A DNA stretch of 64,000 nucleotides from Maricaulis sp048270265 (GTDB lineage Bacteria; Pseudomonadota; Alphaproteobacteria; Caulobacterales; Maricaulaceae). The stretch spans positions 1 to 64,000 of the forward strand of contig NZ_JBLWTD010000011.1 in NCBI RefSeq assembly GCF_048270265.1, written 5' to 3'. Of the stretch, positions 43,182 to 51,832 are shown one piece after another (within the stretch, counting starts at the first letter, position 1; every line of letters begins with the position of its first letter). Below the pieces are notes generated by a model. That model saw only the letters and a list, made by a program, of their open reading frames with translations, searched no databases and was not told the DNA's origin. The translations under genes and the position numbers were made by a program.

Positions 43182-44701
43182 GCGCGATCATCATCAAACC
43201 GGGCCGGATGGTGCTCGCTGACTGGCAGGCGATCTATAATGGCGCTGCCGCCACGATCGACACGGCGGCGCGCGCCGGCGTCGATGCCGCCGCGACTACC
43301 GTGGAAGCGCTGATCGCCTCGGGCCGCGCCGTCTATGGTCTCAATACCGGTTTCGGCAAGCTGGCCCAGACCCGTATCGCCAATGACGAGCTGGCCGTGT
43401 TGCAGGAACGCCTGGTGCTCTCGCACGCCGCAGGGATAGGCGAGGCGTTGCCGGCGAATGTCGTGCGGCTGATCCTGGCGCTGAAGATTGCCAGTCTCGG
43501 ACGCGGCGCGTCGGGTCTGCGCTGGTCGACGCTGAAATCACTGGAAGACCTGCTCACCCATGACGTGCTGCCGGTGATCCCGGCCCAGGGCTCTGTTGGC
43601 GCCTCGGGCGATCTGGCACCGCTGGCGCATATGAGCGCGGCGCTGATCGGTCATGGCGAGGCCTTCTGGCGTGGCGAGCGTCTGCCCGCTGCCGAGGCGC
43701 TCAAACGCGCCGGGCTCGAACCGGTCAAGCTGGGCCCCAAGGAAGGCCTGGCCCTGCTCAACGGCACCCAGACCTCGACGGCGCTGGCGCTCGCTGCCCT
43801 GTTCGGCATCGAGGCCGGTTTCAAGGGCGCGCTGGTCTCCGGGGCGATGAGCCTGGACGCGGCCAAGGGCTCGGTCGCGCCGTTTGATCCACGGATCCAC
43901 GAATTGCGCGGCCATCAGGGCCAGATCGATGTCGCCGCCGCGCTGCGCGGTCTGGCCGAGGGCAGCGAAATCCTCGCCAGCCATGCGGTGTGCGAGAAGA
44001 TCCAGGACCCGTATTGCCTGCGTTGCCAGCCGCAGGTGATGGGCGCTGTGCTCGATCTTCTGCGCCAGGCCGGCCGCACGCTCGAGATCGAGGCCAATGC
44101 GGTCACCGACAATCCGCTGATCTTCACCGATACAGGTGAGGCGATCTCCGGTGGCAATTTCCACGCCGAGCCGGTCGCCTTTGCCGCCGACCAGCTGGCC
44201 ATGGCGGCCTGCGAGATCGGCTCGATCTGCGAGCGCCGCATCGCGCTTTTGACCGACCCGGCCGTCAGCGGCCTGCCGGCTTTCCTGACCCCCAATCCGG
44301 GCATCAATTCCGGCTTCATGATCGCGCATGTCACGGCGGCCGCCCTGGTCTCGGAGAACAAGCAGAAAGCCTATCCGGCCAGCGTCGATTCCATTCCGAC
44401 CAGCGCCAACCAGGAAGACCATGTCTCGATGGCGACGCATGGGGCGGTGCGTGCGCTGAAAATGGCGGAAAATCTCCACGCCATTGTCGGTATTGAGGTG
44501 CTCTGCGCCGCGCAGGGGACCGATTTCCATGCGCCGGACCTGTCCTCGGACCCGCTGGAGGCGGCCAAGGCGATCTTGCGGCGGCATGTGGCTCCCTATG
44601 GCGATGACCGCTATTTTGCGACAGATATTGCCGCGGCGCGCGACCTGGTCGCCAATGGTTATCTGGTCGCGGAAGCCGGTGATTTGCCCGGGGTGGTATA
44701 A
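43172..44701 (+). CDS. hutH: Histidine ammonia-lyase
   Basis: This 509-residue enzyme removes ammonia from histidine to give urocanate, the first step of histidine breakdown. The MIO cofactor forms from A144-S145-G146 in GSVGASGDLAPLAHM. Other conserved stretches are YGLNTGFGK, NGTQTSTALAL, QDPYCLRCQPQVMG and ENKQKAYPASVDSIPTSANQ (20 residues). GGAGGAG precedes the ATG within hutI. The stop and the hutG start share one base (TAATG). Confidence 0.97.
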   Translation: MAVSAIIIKPGRMVLADWQAIYNGAAATIDTAARAGVDAAATTVEALIASGRAVYGLNTGFGKLAQTRIANDELAVLQERLVLSHAAGIGEALPANVVRLILALKIASLGRGASGLRWSTLKSLEDLLTHDVLPVIPAQGSVGASGDLAPLAHMSAALIGHGEAFWRGERLPAAEALKRAGLEPVKLGPKEGLALLNGTQTSTALALAALFGIEAGFKGALVSGAMSLDAAKGSVAPFDPRIHELRGHQGQIDVAAALRGLAEGSEILASHAVCEKIQDPYCLRCQPQVMGAVLDLLRQAGRTLEIEANAVTDNPLIFTDTGEAISGGNFHAEPVAFAADQLAMAACEIGSICERRIALLTDPAVSGLPAFLTPNPGINSGFMIAHVTAAALVSENKQKAYPASVDSIPTSANQEDHVSMATHGAVRALKMAENLHAIVGIEVLCAAQGTDFHAPDLSSDPLEAAKAILRRHVAPYGDDRYFATDIAAARDLVANGYLVAEAGDLPGVV

Positions 44702-45510
44702 TGGACGTGTATACGCTTGCAGCCGGCACCAGCCCGCTGGTGGTTTCAATGCCGCATTCCGGGCTCGCCCTGAGTGATGGCCTGGCCGAACGGCTGACGC
44801 CCGAGGCGGCGAGCCTGCCGGATACGGACTGGGATGTGCCGCAGCTCTACGACTTCCTCGATGAGTTGGGCGCTGCGACCATCCGCGCGAACTATTCGCG
44901 CTATGTCGTTGATCTCAATCGCCCCCCGAACAATACCTCGCTCTATCCCGGCCAGGCGACGACCGGCCTGGTGCCGCTGACCCTGTTTGACGGATCGCCG
45001 GTCTATCGCGAGGGCCAGGAGCCCGACGAGGACGAGCTGGAAGCGCGGCGTACCGATTATCACGACCCTTATCACAAGGCCCTGACCGAACTTCTGGTCG
45101 AGACCCGGATGGAGCATGGCTTTGCCCTGCTGTGGGATGCGCATTCGATCGCGGATGAGGTTCCGCGGCTGTTTGAGGGCATTCTGCCGGATCTCAATCT
45201 CGGCACGGTGGGCGGCGAAAGCTGCGATCCGACGATCGAGCGCGCGGCGCTGAAGGCGATGATGGATCACGAGGAATACGCCTCGATCGTCAATGGCCGT
45301 TTCCGCGGCGGCTTCATCACCCGCGCCTATGGCCGACCCAACCAGAATGTCCACGCCGTACAGATGGAACTGGCTCAATCGGCCTATCTCGACATGGACA
45401 CCAAGGCCTTCGACGAGACCAAGGCGGCCGTGTTGCGCCAGGCGTTGAAGGACACCATGGCGGCCGCCCTGCGGGCCGCGGAAATCATGTATTCAGGAGA
45501 AGTGAGATGA
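44701..45510 (+). CDS. hutG: N-formylglutamate deformylase
   Basis: This 269-residue hydrolase releases formate from N-formylglutamate, giving glutamate. It belongs to the FGase family with PHSGLAL near the N-terminus, VDLNRPPNNTSLYPGQ and LLWDAHSI as visible marks. It works directly after HutF, so this organism uses the five-enzyme route in which two ammonia, one formate and glutamate are produced. It overlaps hutU by 4 bp. Confidence 0.95.
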   Translation: MDVYTLAAGTSPLVVSMPHSGLALSDGLAERLTPEAASLPDTDWDVPQLYDFLDELGAATIRANYSRYVVDLNRPPNNTSLYPGQATTGLVPLTLFDGSPVYREGQEPDEDELEARRTDYHDPYHKALTELLVETRMEHGFALLWDAHSIADEVPRLFEGILPDLNLGTVGGESCDPTIERAALKAMMDHEEYASIVNGRFRGGFITRAYGRPNQNVHAVQMELAQSAYLDMDTKAFDETKAAVLRQALKDTMAAALRAAEIMYSGEVR

Positions 45511-47177
45511 CCTCGACCCGGCTCGACAATGCGCGCGTGATCCGTGCCAAGCGCGGCAATGAACTCGACGCTCTGAGCTGGGCCACAGAAGCGCCCTTGC
45601 GCATGCTGATGAATAATCTCGACCCTGAAGTCGCCGAGAAACCGGAAGAGCTGGTCGTCTATGGCGGCATCGGCCGTGCTGCCCGCGACTGGGAGAGCTT
45701 TGACCGCATCGTCTCCACCCTGAAGCGCCTGAAAGATGATGAGACCCTGCTGGTCCAGTCCGGCAAGCCGGTCGGTGTCTTCCAGACCCATTCCAGTGCG
45801 CCGCGCGTGCTGATCGCCAATTCCAATCTGGTACCGCACTGGGCGACCTGGGAGCATTTCCGCGAGCTCGATAAAAAGGGTCTGATGATGTACGGCCAGA
45901 TGACGGCCGGTTCCTGGATCTATATCGGCAGCCAGGGCATTGTGCAGGGCACTTACGAGACCTTTGTCGAGGCGGGCCGCCAGCATTATGGCGGCGATCT
46001 GACCGGCAAATGGATCCTCACCGGCGGGCTTGGCGGCATGGGCGGTGCCCAGCCGCTCGCGGCAACCATGGCAGGCGCTTCCATGCTGGCGGTCGAATGC
46101 CAGCCGAGCCGGATCGAGATGCGTCTGAAGACCGGCTATCTCGACAAACAGGCCAGCGATCTCGACCAGGCTCTGGAAATGATTGACGAAGCCTGCAAGG
46201 CGGGTGAGGCCGTCTCGGTCGGGCTGCTTGGCAATGCGGCGGAGATTTTTCCCGAACTCGTCAAGCGCGGCGTCCGTCCCGATATCGTCACCGACCAGAC
46301 CTCGGCGCATGATCCGGTCAATGGATATCTTCCGCTTGGCTGGAGTCTGGACAAGTGGGAATCCATGCGGGTTTCCGATCCTGACGCCGTCTCGAAAGCC
46401 GCCAAGGCATCGATGGCGATCCAGGTCGAGGCGATGCTGGCCTTTCACAAGGCGGGCATTCCCACGGTCGATTACGGCAATAATATCCGCCAGATGGCCT
46501 TCGACGAGGGCGTCACTAAGGCGTTCGATTTCCCCGGTTTCGTGCCGGCCTATATCCGCCCGCTCTTCTGCCGCGGCGTCGGGCCCTTCCGCTGGGTCGC
46601 CCTGTCGGGAGATCCCGAGGATATCTACAAGACCGACGCCAAGGTGAAGGAACTCATCCCCGACAATCCGCATCTCCACCGCTGGCTCGACATGGCCCGC
46701 GAGCGCATCCAGTTCCAGGGCCTGCCGGCACGGATCTGCTGGGTCGGCCTGGGCGAGCGTCACCGGTTGGGTCTGGCCTTCAACGAGATGGTGCGTAGCG
46801 GTGAGCTGAGTGCCCCCGTGGTGATCGGCCGTGATCATCTCGACAGCGGTTCAGTGGCCAGTCCCAATCGCGAAACCGAAGCCATGCAGGACGGCTCCGA
46901 CGCCGTCGCCGACTGGCCGATCCTCAACGCCATGCTCAACACCGCCTCCGGCGCCACCTGGGTCTCGCTGCATCATGGCGGCGGGGTCGGCATGGGCTAT
47001 TCCATCCATTCCGGCCAGGTCGTCCTCGCCGACGGCACGGACGAGGCCGGGGTGCGCGTCGGACGGGTCTTGTGGAATGATCCGGCGACGGGCGTGATGC
47101 GCCATGCCGATGCGGGCTATGAGATCGCCAGGGAATGCGCAGCTGTGCAGGGGCTGGATCTGCCGAGCGTGGAGTAG
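45507..47177 (+). CDS. hutU: Urocanate hydratase
   Basis: This 556-residue NAD-dependent enzyme converts urocanate to imidazolonepropionate. Conserved regions are LVVYGGIGRAARDW, GKPVGVFQTH, TGGLGGMGGAQPLAATMAG, DQTSAHDPVNGYLP, FCRGVGPFRWVALSGDP and HHGGGVGMGYSIHSGQ. It is the last hut enzyme of the rightward operon. A small membrane-protein gene follows 16 bp later and may share the transcript. Confidence 0.97.
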   Translation: MTSTRLDNARVIRAKRGNELDALSWATEAPLRMLMNNLDPEVAEKPEELVVYGGIGRAARDWESFDRIVSTLKRLKDDETLLVQSGKPVGVFQTHSSAPRVLIANSNLVPHWATWEHFRELDKKGLMMYGQMTAGSWIYIGSQGIVQGTYETFVEAGRQHYGGDLTGKWILTGGLGGMGGAQPLAATMAGASMLAVECQPSRIEMRLKTGYLDKQASDLDQALEMIDEACKAGEAVSVGLLGNAAEIFPELVKRGVRPDIVTDQTSAHDPVNGYLPLGWSLDKWESMRVSDPDAVSKAAKASMAIQVEAMLAFHKAGIPTVDYGNNIRQMAFDEGVTKAFDFPGFVPAYIRPLFCRGVGPFRWVALSGDPEDIYKTDAKVKELIPDNPHLHRWLDMARERIQFQGLPARICWVGLGERHRLGLAFNEMVRSGELSAPVVIGRDHLDSGSVASPNRETEAMQDGSDAVADWPILNAMLNTASGATWVSLHHGGGVGMGYSIHSGQVVLADGTDEAGVRVGRVLWNDPATGVMRHADAGYEIARECAAVQGLDLPSVE

Positions 47178-47193
47178 GGGCGTTCGGGCCGCA

Positions 47194-47433
47194 ATGATCC
47201 GATTTCTCGCCTGGATATGGACTCTGACGTCCGTCGTGTTGGCGATCGCTTTCGGCTGGCTCTTCGTGACGGTTTACTGGAGCAACCGCGCCTGCTTCGA
47301 CGAGAACGGCCGCTGCTTCGTTGACGGTGTTGTCCATCACGATACGAGTTTCATCTATGTCTGGATCGCCTTGCTGGCGGCCGTGTCCGCGCTGGCCGGG
47401 GTAGTTGTCACCAGACGGGGCGGCGGTCTGTGA
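47194..47433 (+). CDS. Small two-helix membrane protein
   Basis: This 79-residue protein has two hydrophobic helices (FLAWIWTLTSVVLAIAFGW and FIYVWIALLAAVSALAGVVV) and a short loop with two cysteines, NRACFDENGRCFVDG, which could form a disulfide in the periplasm. The family is not recognised. It starts 17 bp after the hutU stop, so it may be the last gene on the hut transcript, but there is no evidence that it takes part in histidine use. Confidence 0.55.
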   Translation: MIRFLAWIWTLTSVVLAIAFGWLFVTVYWSNRACFDENGRCFVDGVVHHDTSFIYVWIALLAAVSALAGVVVTRRGGGL

Positions 47434-47462
47434 GGTAGGTATCCGTCTGGATGCGGCGGCGA

Positions 47463-47576
47463 GGGACGTGTACCTCTGGTACGCGTCCCCGGGGCAGACT
47501 CCCGTTGCCGCTATCGACGGGCGCTTTCGCCTGAAGGCAGTTTTCCCATGGGACGCGTACCAGAGGTACACGTCCC
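47463..47576. repeat. Paired dispersed hairpins in inverted orientation
   Basis: Hairpin one (47463-47489) is GGGACGTGTACC-TCT-GGTACGCGTCCC, identical to copies at 27591 and 29021. Hairpin two (47550-47576) is its reverse complement, GGGACGCGTACC-AGA-GGTACACGTCCC. The spacer is 60 bp. The two together could form either two small hairpins or one long one. Confidence 0.85.
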
Positions 47577-48026
47577 TCGCGAGACGCTGTGTCTCAGTAC
47601 AAACAGCTCTTCAGGCTGAACTCCGCTGGCCTGCCGGCTGACAAGCGATCAATGCCCTGGTGTCTGCAAGGGCGCTTTTCCTCAACGGCGATGAACTGAA
47701 TTATGTGAAATGGTGAGCACTGTCTGCCAGTCTGCCATCGTCGCGCGAGGAGGCGTGGAGCCGCCTGCAGGCTGGCGATTTCGCGATGGCAGGGGCATGG
47801 CAGCCTGTCACCGACTGTCATTCATTGCTCCGGTCAGCGGCAATCCTGACGCGGGCAGTCTTCATGGGCCAACAATGTCAAAGAGCGATGCGCGCCCGAT
47901 TATGGCGCAGCCAGGGTGGGGGCGGATAAGTCGGGTGGTGCCCCTGTATTCTCGCGAGACGTTGCGCCTTGAGACAAGCAGCCCTTGAGGCTGGAATAAT
48001 CCATTCATCGCTTGCCGAGATTCCGT

Positions 48027-48104
48027 CACCGGGGTTCCATACCGTCAAGGCGCATGCCCGCTACGCGGCGCCGGAGGCGGCCTTGACGGTATGGAACCCC
48101 GGTG
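48027..48104. repeat. Large palindrome with 25-bp perfect arms
   Basis: The arms 48027-48051 (CACCGGGGTTCC...) and 48080-48104 are perfect inverse complements around a 28-nt loop, the same loop length as the palindrome at 28824-28905. Imperfect complementarity continues outward to CCATTCATCGCTTG (48001-48014) and CAAGCGATCAATGG (48119-48132), giving about 130 bp in all. The arm sequences of the two palindromes differ. Confidence 0.85.
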
Positions 48105-48260
48105 GCCCACTGGCTGACAAGCGATCAATGGATTGGCCCGGGCCAGGGCGCCGTTCCTGAAGGACAGGAACCAAAGGTACCTGCCGCTCCCTGGTGGGAT
48201 GACATTCGCGCGTCGGCTCACTAGAACAGGCCGCAACGAATCCCCATACCGGAGCCGCCC

Positions 48261-49466
48261 ATGTCATCCCCCGATTTCTACACCGACCTCGCCGCCGAAC
48301 TGAAACAGATCGAGGCCGACGGGCTGTACAAGCGCGAGCGCATCATCACCTCGGAGCAATTCTCCGAAATCGACGTGAATTCAGACGGTTCCAGTCATCA
48401 CGTCATCAATTTTTGCGCCAATAACTATCTCGGCCTGGCCAATCGGCCCGAGCTGATCCAGGCGGCGAAGGATACGCTCGACAGCCATGGTTTCGGCCTT
48501 GCCTCGGTTCGCTTCATCTGCGGCACCCAGGACATCCACAAACAGCTCGAGGCCAAGATCGCCGACTTCACCGGCTGTGAGGACGCCATCCTTTATGCGG
48601 CGGCGTTTGACGCCAATGGCGGCGTGTTCGAGCCCCTGCTCGGGCCTGAGGATGCGATCATTTCCGACGCGCTCAATCATGCCTCGATCATTGACGGCGT
48701 GCGCCTGTGCAAGGCGAAGCGCTATCGCTATGCCAATTCCGACATGGCCGATCTCGAGGTGCAGCTGAAACAGGCGCGGGCCGATGGCGCGCGGCATGTC
48801 CTGATCGTCACCGATGGCGTGTTCTCGATGGATGGCTATATCGCCAAGCTCGCCGAGATCGTCGCCCTGGCGAAGCAATACAAGGCCCTGACCATGGTCG
48901 ATGATTGCCATGCCCACGGCTTCATGGGCGCGCGCGGCCGCGGCACGCCGGAGCATTGCGGTGTGTTCGGCCAGATCGACATCATCACCGGCACGCTCGG
49001 CAAGGCGCTCGGCGGCGCGATGGGCGGATTTACCGCCGCGCGGCAGGAGGTGATCGACATGCTGCGCCAGCGCTCGCGGCCCTATCTCTTCTCCAATTCC
49101 CTGGCTCCGGCCATTGTCGGCGCCTCGCTGAAGGCCTTCGACATGGTCGCCGAGGGCGATGATCTGCGCGCCCGCCTGTTCGACAATGCCCGCCGTTTCC
49201 GCGCCGGCATGTCTGCCGCCGGTTTCGACCTGCTGGAGGGCGAACACCCGATCATTCCGGTCATGCTCGGCGACGCCAAACTGGCCCAGGACATGGCCCG
49301 CAAGCTGATGGGCGAGGGCGTCTATGTCACCGGCTTCTTCTTCCCCGTCGTCCCCAAGGGCAAGGCCCGCATCCGCACCCAGATGAGCGCCGCCCATACG
49401 CCGGAGATGATTGATCGCGCCGTGGCGGCCTTTACCAAGGTGGGTAAGGAATTGGGGGTTATCTAG
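48261..49466 (+). CDS. kbl: Glycine C-acetyltransferase (2-amino-3-ketobutyrate CoA ligase)
   Basis: This 401-residue PLP enzyme of the alpha-oxoamine synthase family cleaves 2-amino-3-ketobutyrate with CoA to glycine and acetyl-CoA. The PLP lysine lies in GTLGKALGG, and other marks are FCANNYLGLA, SVRFICGTQ and VDDCHAHGFMG. It is the second step of threonine breakdown after Tdh. Here tdh lies about 6 kb downstream on the same strand rather than adjacent, with unrelated genes between. Confidence 0.96.
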   Translation: MSSPDFYTDLAAELKQIEADGLYKRERIITSEQFSEIDVNSDGSSHHVINFCANNYLGLANRPELIQAAKDTLDSHGFGLASVRFICGTQDIHKQLEAKIADFTGCEDAILYAAAFDANGGVFEPLLGPEDAIISDALNHASIIDGVRLCKAKRYRYANSDMADLEVQLKQARADGARHVLIVTDGVFSMDGYIAKLAEIVALAKQYKALTMVDDCHAHGFMGARGRGTPEHCGVFGQIDIITGTLGKALGGAMGGFTAARQEVIDMLRQRSRPYLFSNSLAPAIVGASLKAFDMVAEGDDLRARLFDNARRFRAGMSAAGFDLLEGEHPIIPVMLGDAKLAQDMARKLMGEGVYVTGFFFPVVPKGKARIRTQMSAAHTPEMIDRAVAAFTKVGKELGVI

Positions 49467-49583
49467 CGGGGCGGGGCATGTTCCCAGGATATGCGCCCCG
49501 GCCCAATGGCCGCCTGTTTTGCTGATTGAGTCCTGCCGGGTTCCGGGCAATGGTTTGCGTCGAGTCCCGGGGGGCGCTTGCGC

Positions 49584-51353
49584 ATGAGTTCCAGTTCCAG
49601 AATACCGGCCCGCCTCGCGGTGCTGAATCTCATCACCTATATCGCCATGCTTGGTTCGGGTGTGGTGCTCCTGCTGTTGCCGGCCGTCAGCGGACTTCTC
49701 TCCATCCATCCCTATGCCGCAGCACCGGTGGCGGTCCTGCTCGCGATCAATGTGATGGTGCTGGGTGTCTGCGCCGCTGCCCTGCAGTTCAAGGCCGGGC
49801 CGGCATGGTGGTGCGTCTATATTGTTTCTGCCGCCAATGTCGCGGTCTGGCTGACCGTCGCTCTCGATCTCGCCCTGATCTGGCAGGTGGTGGAGCAGCA
49901 GAGATGGGACCGGGCCTGGCTGGCCGGCCTGTTCCTCCCTGCAGCTTGTCTGAGCTGGGTCGGGCTCGTGCTCAGCGGTGATCCCAAACCGGTGATTGAT
50001 ACTGAGGCCGTGATCGACGCGACGCTCCACCCGGAGCCGGAGGCCGTCGAACCTGCTGCCCCGCCGCTCCTCAAACGGCTGGTAAAGCTTCTGGGCTATG
50101 GCGTCCGGCTGGCGGTTCTGGCCATCTGCGTGGTGCAATTATTCATCCTCGCGGCGGGTCTGATCTTTGCGGTCTACGCCGTGATGAGCGCAATCCTGTT
50201 CAATGACCAGGTGATCTCCCCCCGCCAAATGGGCGCGACGCTGGCCGCGGTCCGCGACGCCTTCCTCCAGCGCTACACGCAAGCCGCGCTGCCCATTGCG
50301 AAAACGACCCTGATCTATGTCGCGGGCTTTATCGCGCTGGTGGTCACCATTGTGCCGGTCACGATCGCCATCGGGGCTGGCTTCAACGCGGTGAACGGCA
50401 AGCGCGAAGCCCTGCCGCAAGCGAAACGGGCATGGGTCGAAAGCTCGGCGCGGGAGATGATGCACTGGCTCTCCGGGCGTCCGCGCAAGCCGTGGGGCGG
50501 GCTCATCGTCGTGCCTGTCCTGATGGTCATTTTCCTCTTGGGCCCCGCGATGTTGAGCGTGCCGAGCTGGTGGCTGGCCGAATGGATGAACGGGGTCTTG
50601 TTTCCGCCCCAGATTGAATTCTTCCGGGAGCGGCCCGGAGGCTTCGGGATCGCCGCCGGCGGCATTGCCGGCTTTTTTGCGTTCGGGCTTTTGGCCATCG
50701 CGGGGACGCAATTGCTGCCCGGTCTCAAGGATTATTGGGCGTCGATGAACCGCAAGCGCGCGGAGCTGCAGCCGGCCCTCATGCTGCAGGAGGCACTGGG
50801 CGCGTTGGACAGCGCCGCCCGCAAGGGCTGGTATTCAATGACAGAGCCCTTCGATCCGGAGGCGTTCCTGCACCGATGGCTGAGGCGCAGCGTCAATGCG
50901 GCCAACAGGATCCTGCTCGTCTCCCTGCCGGTCATTCTGGCGCTGACGATTGTCGACGCCCTTTGGTTCCGAAGCTGGGGCGAAGCCGGGCTGCGGCAAT
51001 CGGGGCCTTTCGAGTTCGTCGTCCACAATCGCGCCTATGCCGATGCCAGCCGGGTTGAAACCAGCTGCAGCCTGCACCAGGACGAGGATAATGGCCCGCA
51101 GGCGCGAGCCGATTATGTCATCGTGTTCGCGGAGGGCCGCCGGTTCAGTTTGCGCCGGCGTCTCAACCCGCCGCATCTTGAGCGCCTTGAGCGGATCGAC
51201 CAGGCCCTGCGTGCGGCAGGCGTCCCCGTTGTCGAACTGACCGGCAGCGATCAGGACGGGGAGGAACGGGCGGCCTGCTATGCGCGGCTCCGCGGCCAGT
51301 ACGCCGGGGACGGTGCGCGGCTGGTCGAAATCCTCACCGGTACTGAAACTTGA
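49584..51353 (+). CDS. Large multi-pass membrane protein, unknown function
   Basis: This 589-residue protein has about eight to nine hydrophobic helices. Four are near the N-terminus, followed by a charged linker (about residues 135-160), two pairs in the middle and one near residue 450. A soluble C-terminal domain of about 130 residues (from FVVHNRAYADASRVETSC) contains cysteines in TSCSLHQ and AACYARL. I do not recognise a family or any motif. The ATG at 49584 (MSSSSRIP) is preferred over a TTG at 49578. It stands alone, 117 bp after kbl. Confidence 0.7.
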   Translation: MSSSSRIPARLAVLNLITYIAMLGSGVVLLLLPAVSGLLSIHPYAAAPVAVLLAINVMVLGVCAAALQFKAGPAWWCVYIVSAANVAVWLTVALDLALIWQVVEQQRWDRAWLAGLFLPAACLSWVGLVLSGDPKPVIDTEAVIDATLHPEPEAVEPAAPPLLKRLVKLLGYGVRLAVLAICVVQLFILAAGLIFAVYAVMSAILFNDQVISPRQMGATLAAVRDAFLQRYTQAALPIAKTTLIYVAGFIALVVTIVPVTIAIGAGFNAVNGKREALPQAKRAWVESSAREMMHWLSGRPRKPWGGLIVVPVLMVIFLLGPAMLSVPSWWLAEWMNGVLFPPQIEFFRERPGGFGIAAGGIAGFFAFGLLAIAGTQLLPGLKDYWASMNRKRAELQPALMLQEALGALDSAARKGWYSMTEPFDPEAFLHRWLRRSVNAANRILLVSLPVILALTIVDALWFRSWGEAGLRQSGPFEFVVHNRAYADASRVETSCSLHQDEDNGPQARADYVIVFAEGRRFSLRRRLNPPHLERLERIDQALRAAGVPVVELTGSDQDGEERAACYARLRGQYAGDGARLVEILTGTET

Positions 51354-51382
51354 CTGCCCACACCCCCCCCCAGGAGCCCGCC

Positions 51383-51832
51383 ATGCAAGTCATCAATGAA
51401 GTCCTGCCCACCGACCCCAAACAGATCGAGGAGATGATGCAGCCCGGTCCTGCCGGGCCGGTCTTCATGGTCAATCTGCTGAAATTCAGGGACAGGGCCG
51501 AATATGCCGACGGGCGCGAGACCACGCTGACCGGGCGCGAGGCGTATAATATCTATGGCAAGGCGATCATGAAGGTCCTGCCGGAGTTTGGCGGCAAGCT
51601 GGTCTTCGTGGGCAATACGACCTTTCTCGCCCTCGGCCAGGTCGAGGAACTCTGGGATGAGGTCGCGATCATCATGTATCCCGATCGCGGCGCGCTTTTG
51701 CGCATGTCGCTCTCGCCGGCCTGGCAGGCGATCGCGGTGCATCGCGAAGCCGGTCTCAAGGGCCAGCTCAATATCGAGACGGTGATGCCGCCGGCCCTGC
51801 TGGCGGGTCTCGCCAAGGGAGCAGGCGCCTAG
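51383..51832 (+). CDS. DUF1330-family protein
   Basis: This 149-residue protein has a ferredoxin-like alpha/beta barrel pattern of the DUF1330 type. GPVFMVNLLKFRDRAEYADG is characteristic of the family's first strand and loop, YNIYGKAI follows, and VAIIMYPDRGALLRM is the second-strand region. The function of the family is unknown. A clear CAGGAG precedes the ATG. The next gene, on the other strand, ends 1 bp after this stop, so the two are convergent with no gap. Confidence 0.75.
   Translation: MQVINEVLPTDPKQIEEMMQPGPAGPVFMVNLLKFRDRAEYADGRETTLTGREAYNIYGKAIMKVLPEFGGKLVFVGNTTFLALGQVEELWDEVAIIMYPDRGALLRMSLSPAWQAIAVHREAGLKGQLNIETVMPPALLAGLAKGAGA

Larger units (their letters stand above)
47434..48260. 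other. Repeat-rich intergenic island, no convincing gene
   Basis: This 827-bp stretch between the hut operon and kbl contains two inverted copies of the dispersed hairpin (47463-47489 and 47550-47576), a degenerate copy (48161-48190), a large palindrome (48027-48104) and a diverged tandem duplication (about 47577-47655 and 47950-48130). Both halves of that duplication end in GGCTGACAAGCGATCAATG. Short open frames are present on both strands but follow the repeats, so I call none. Confidence 0.6.
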
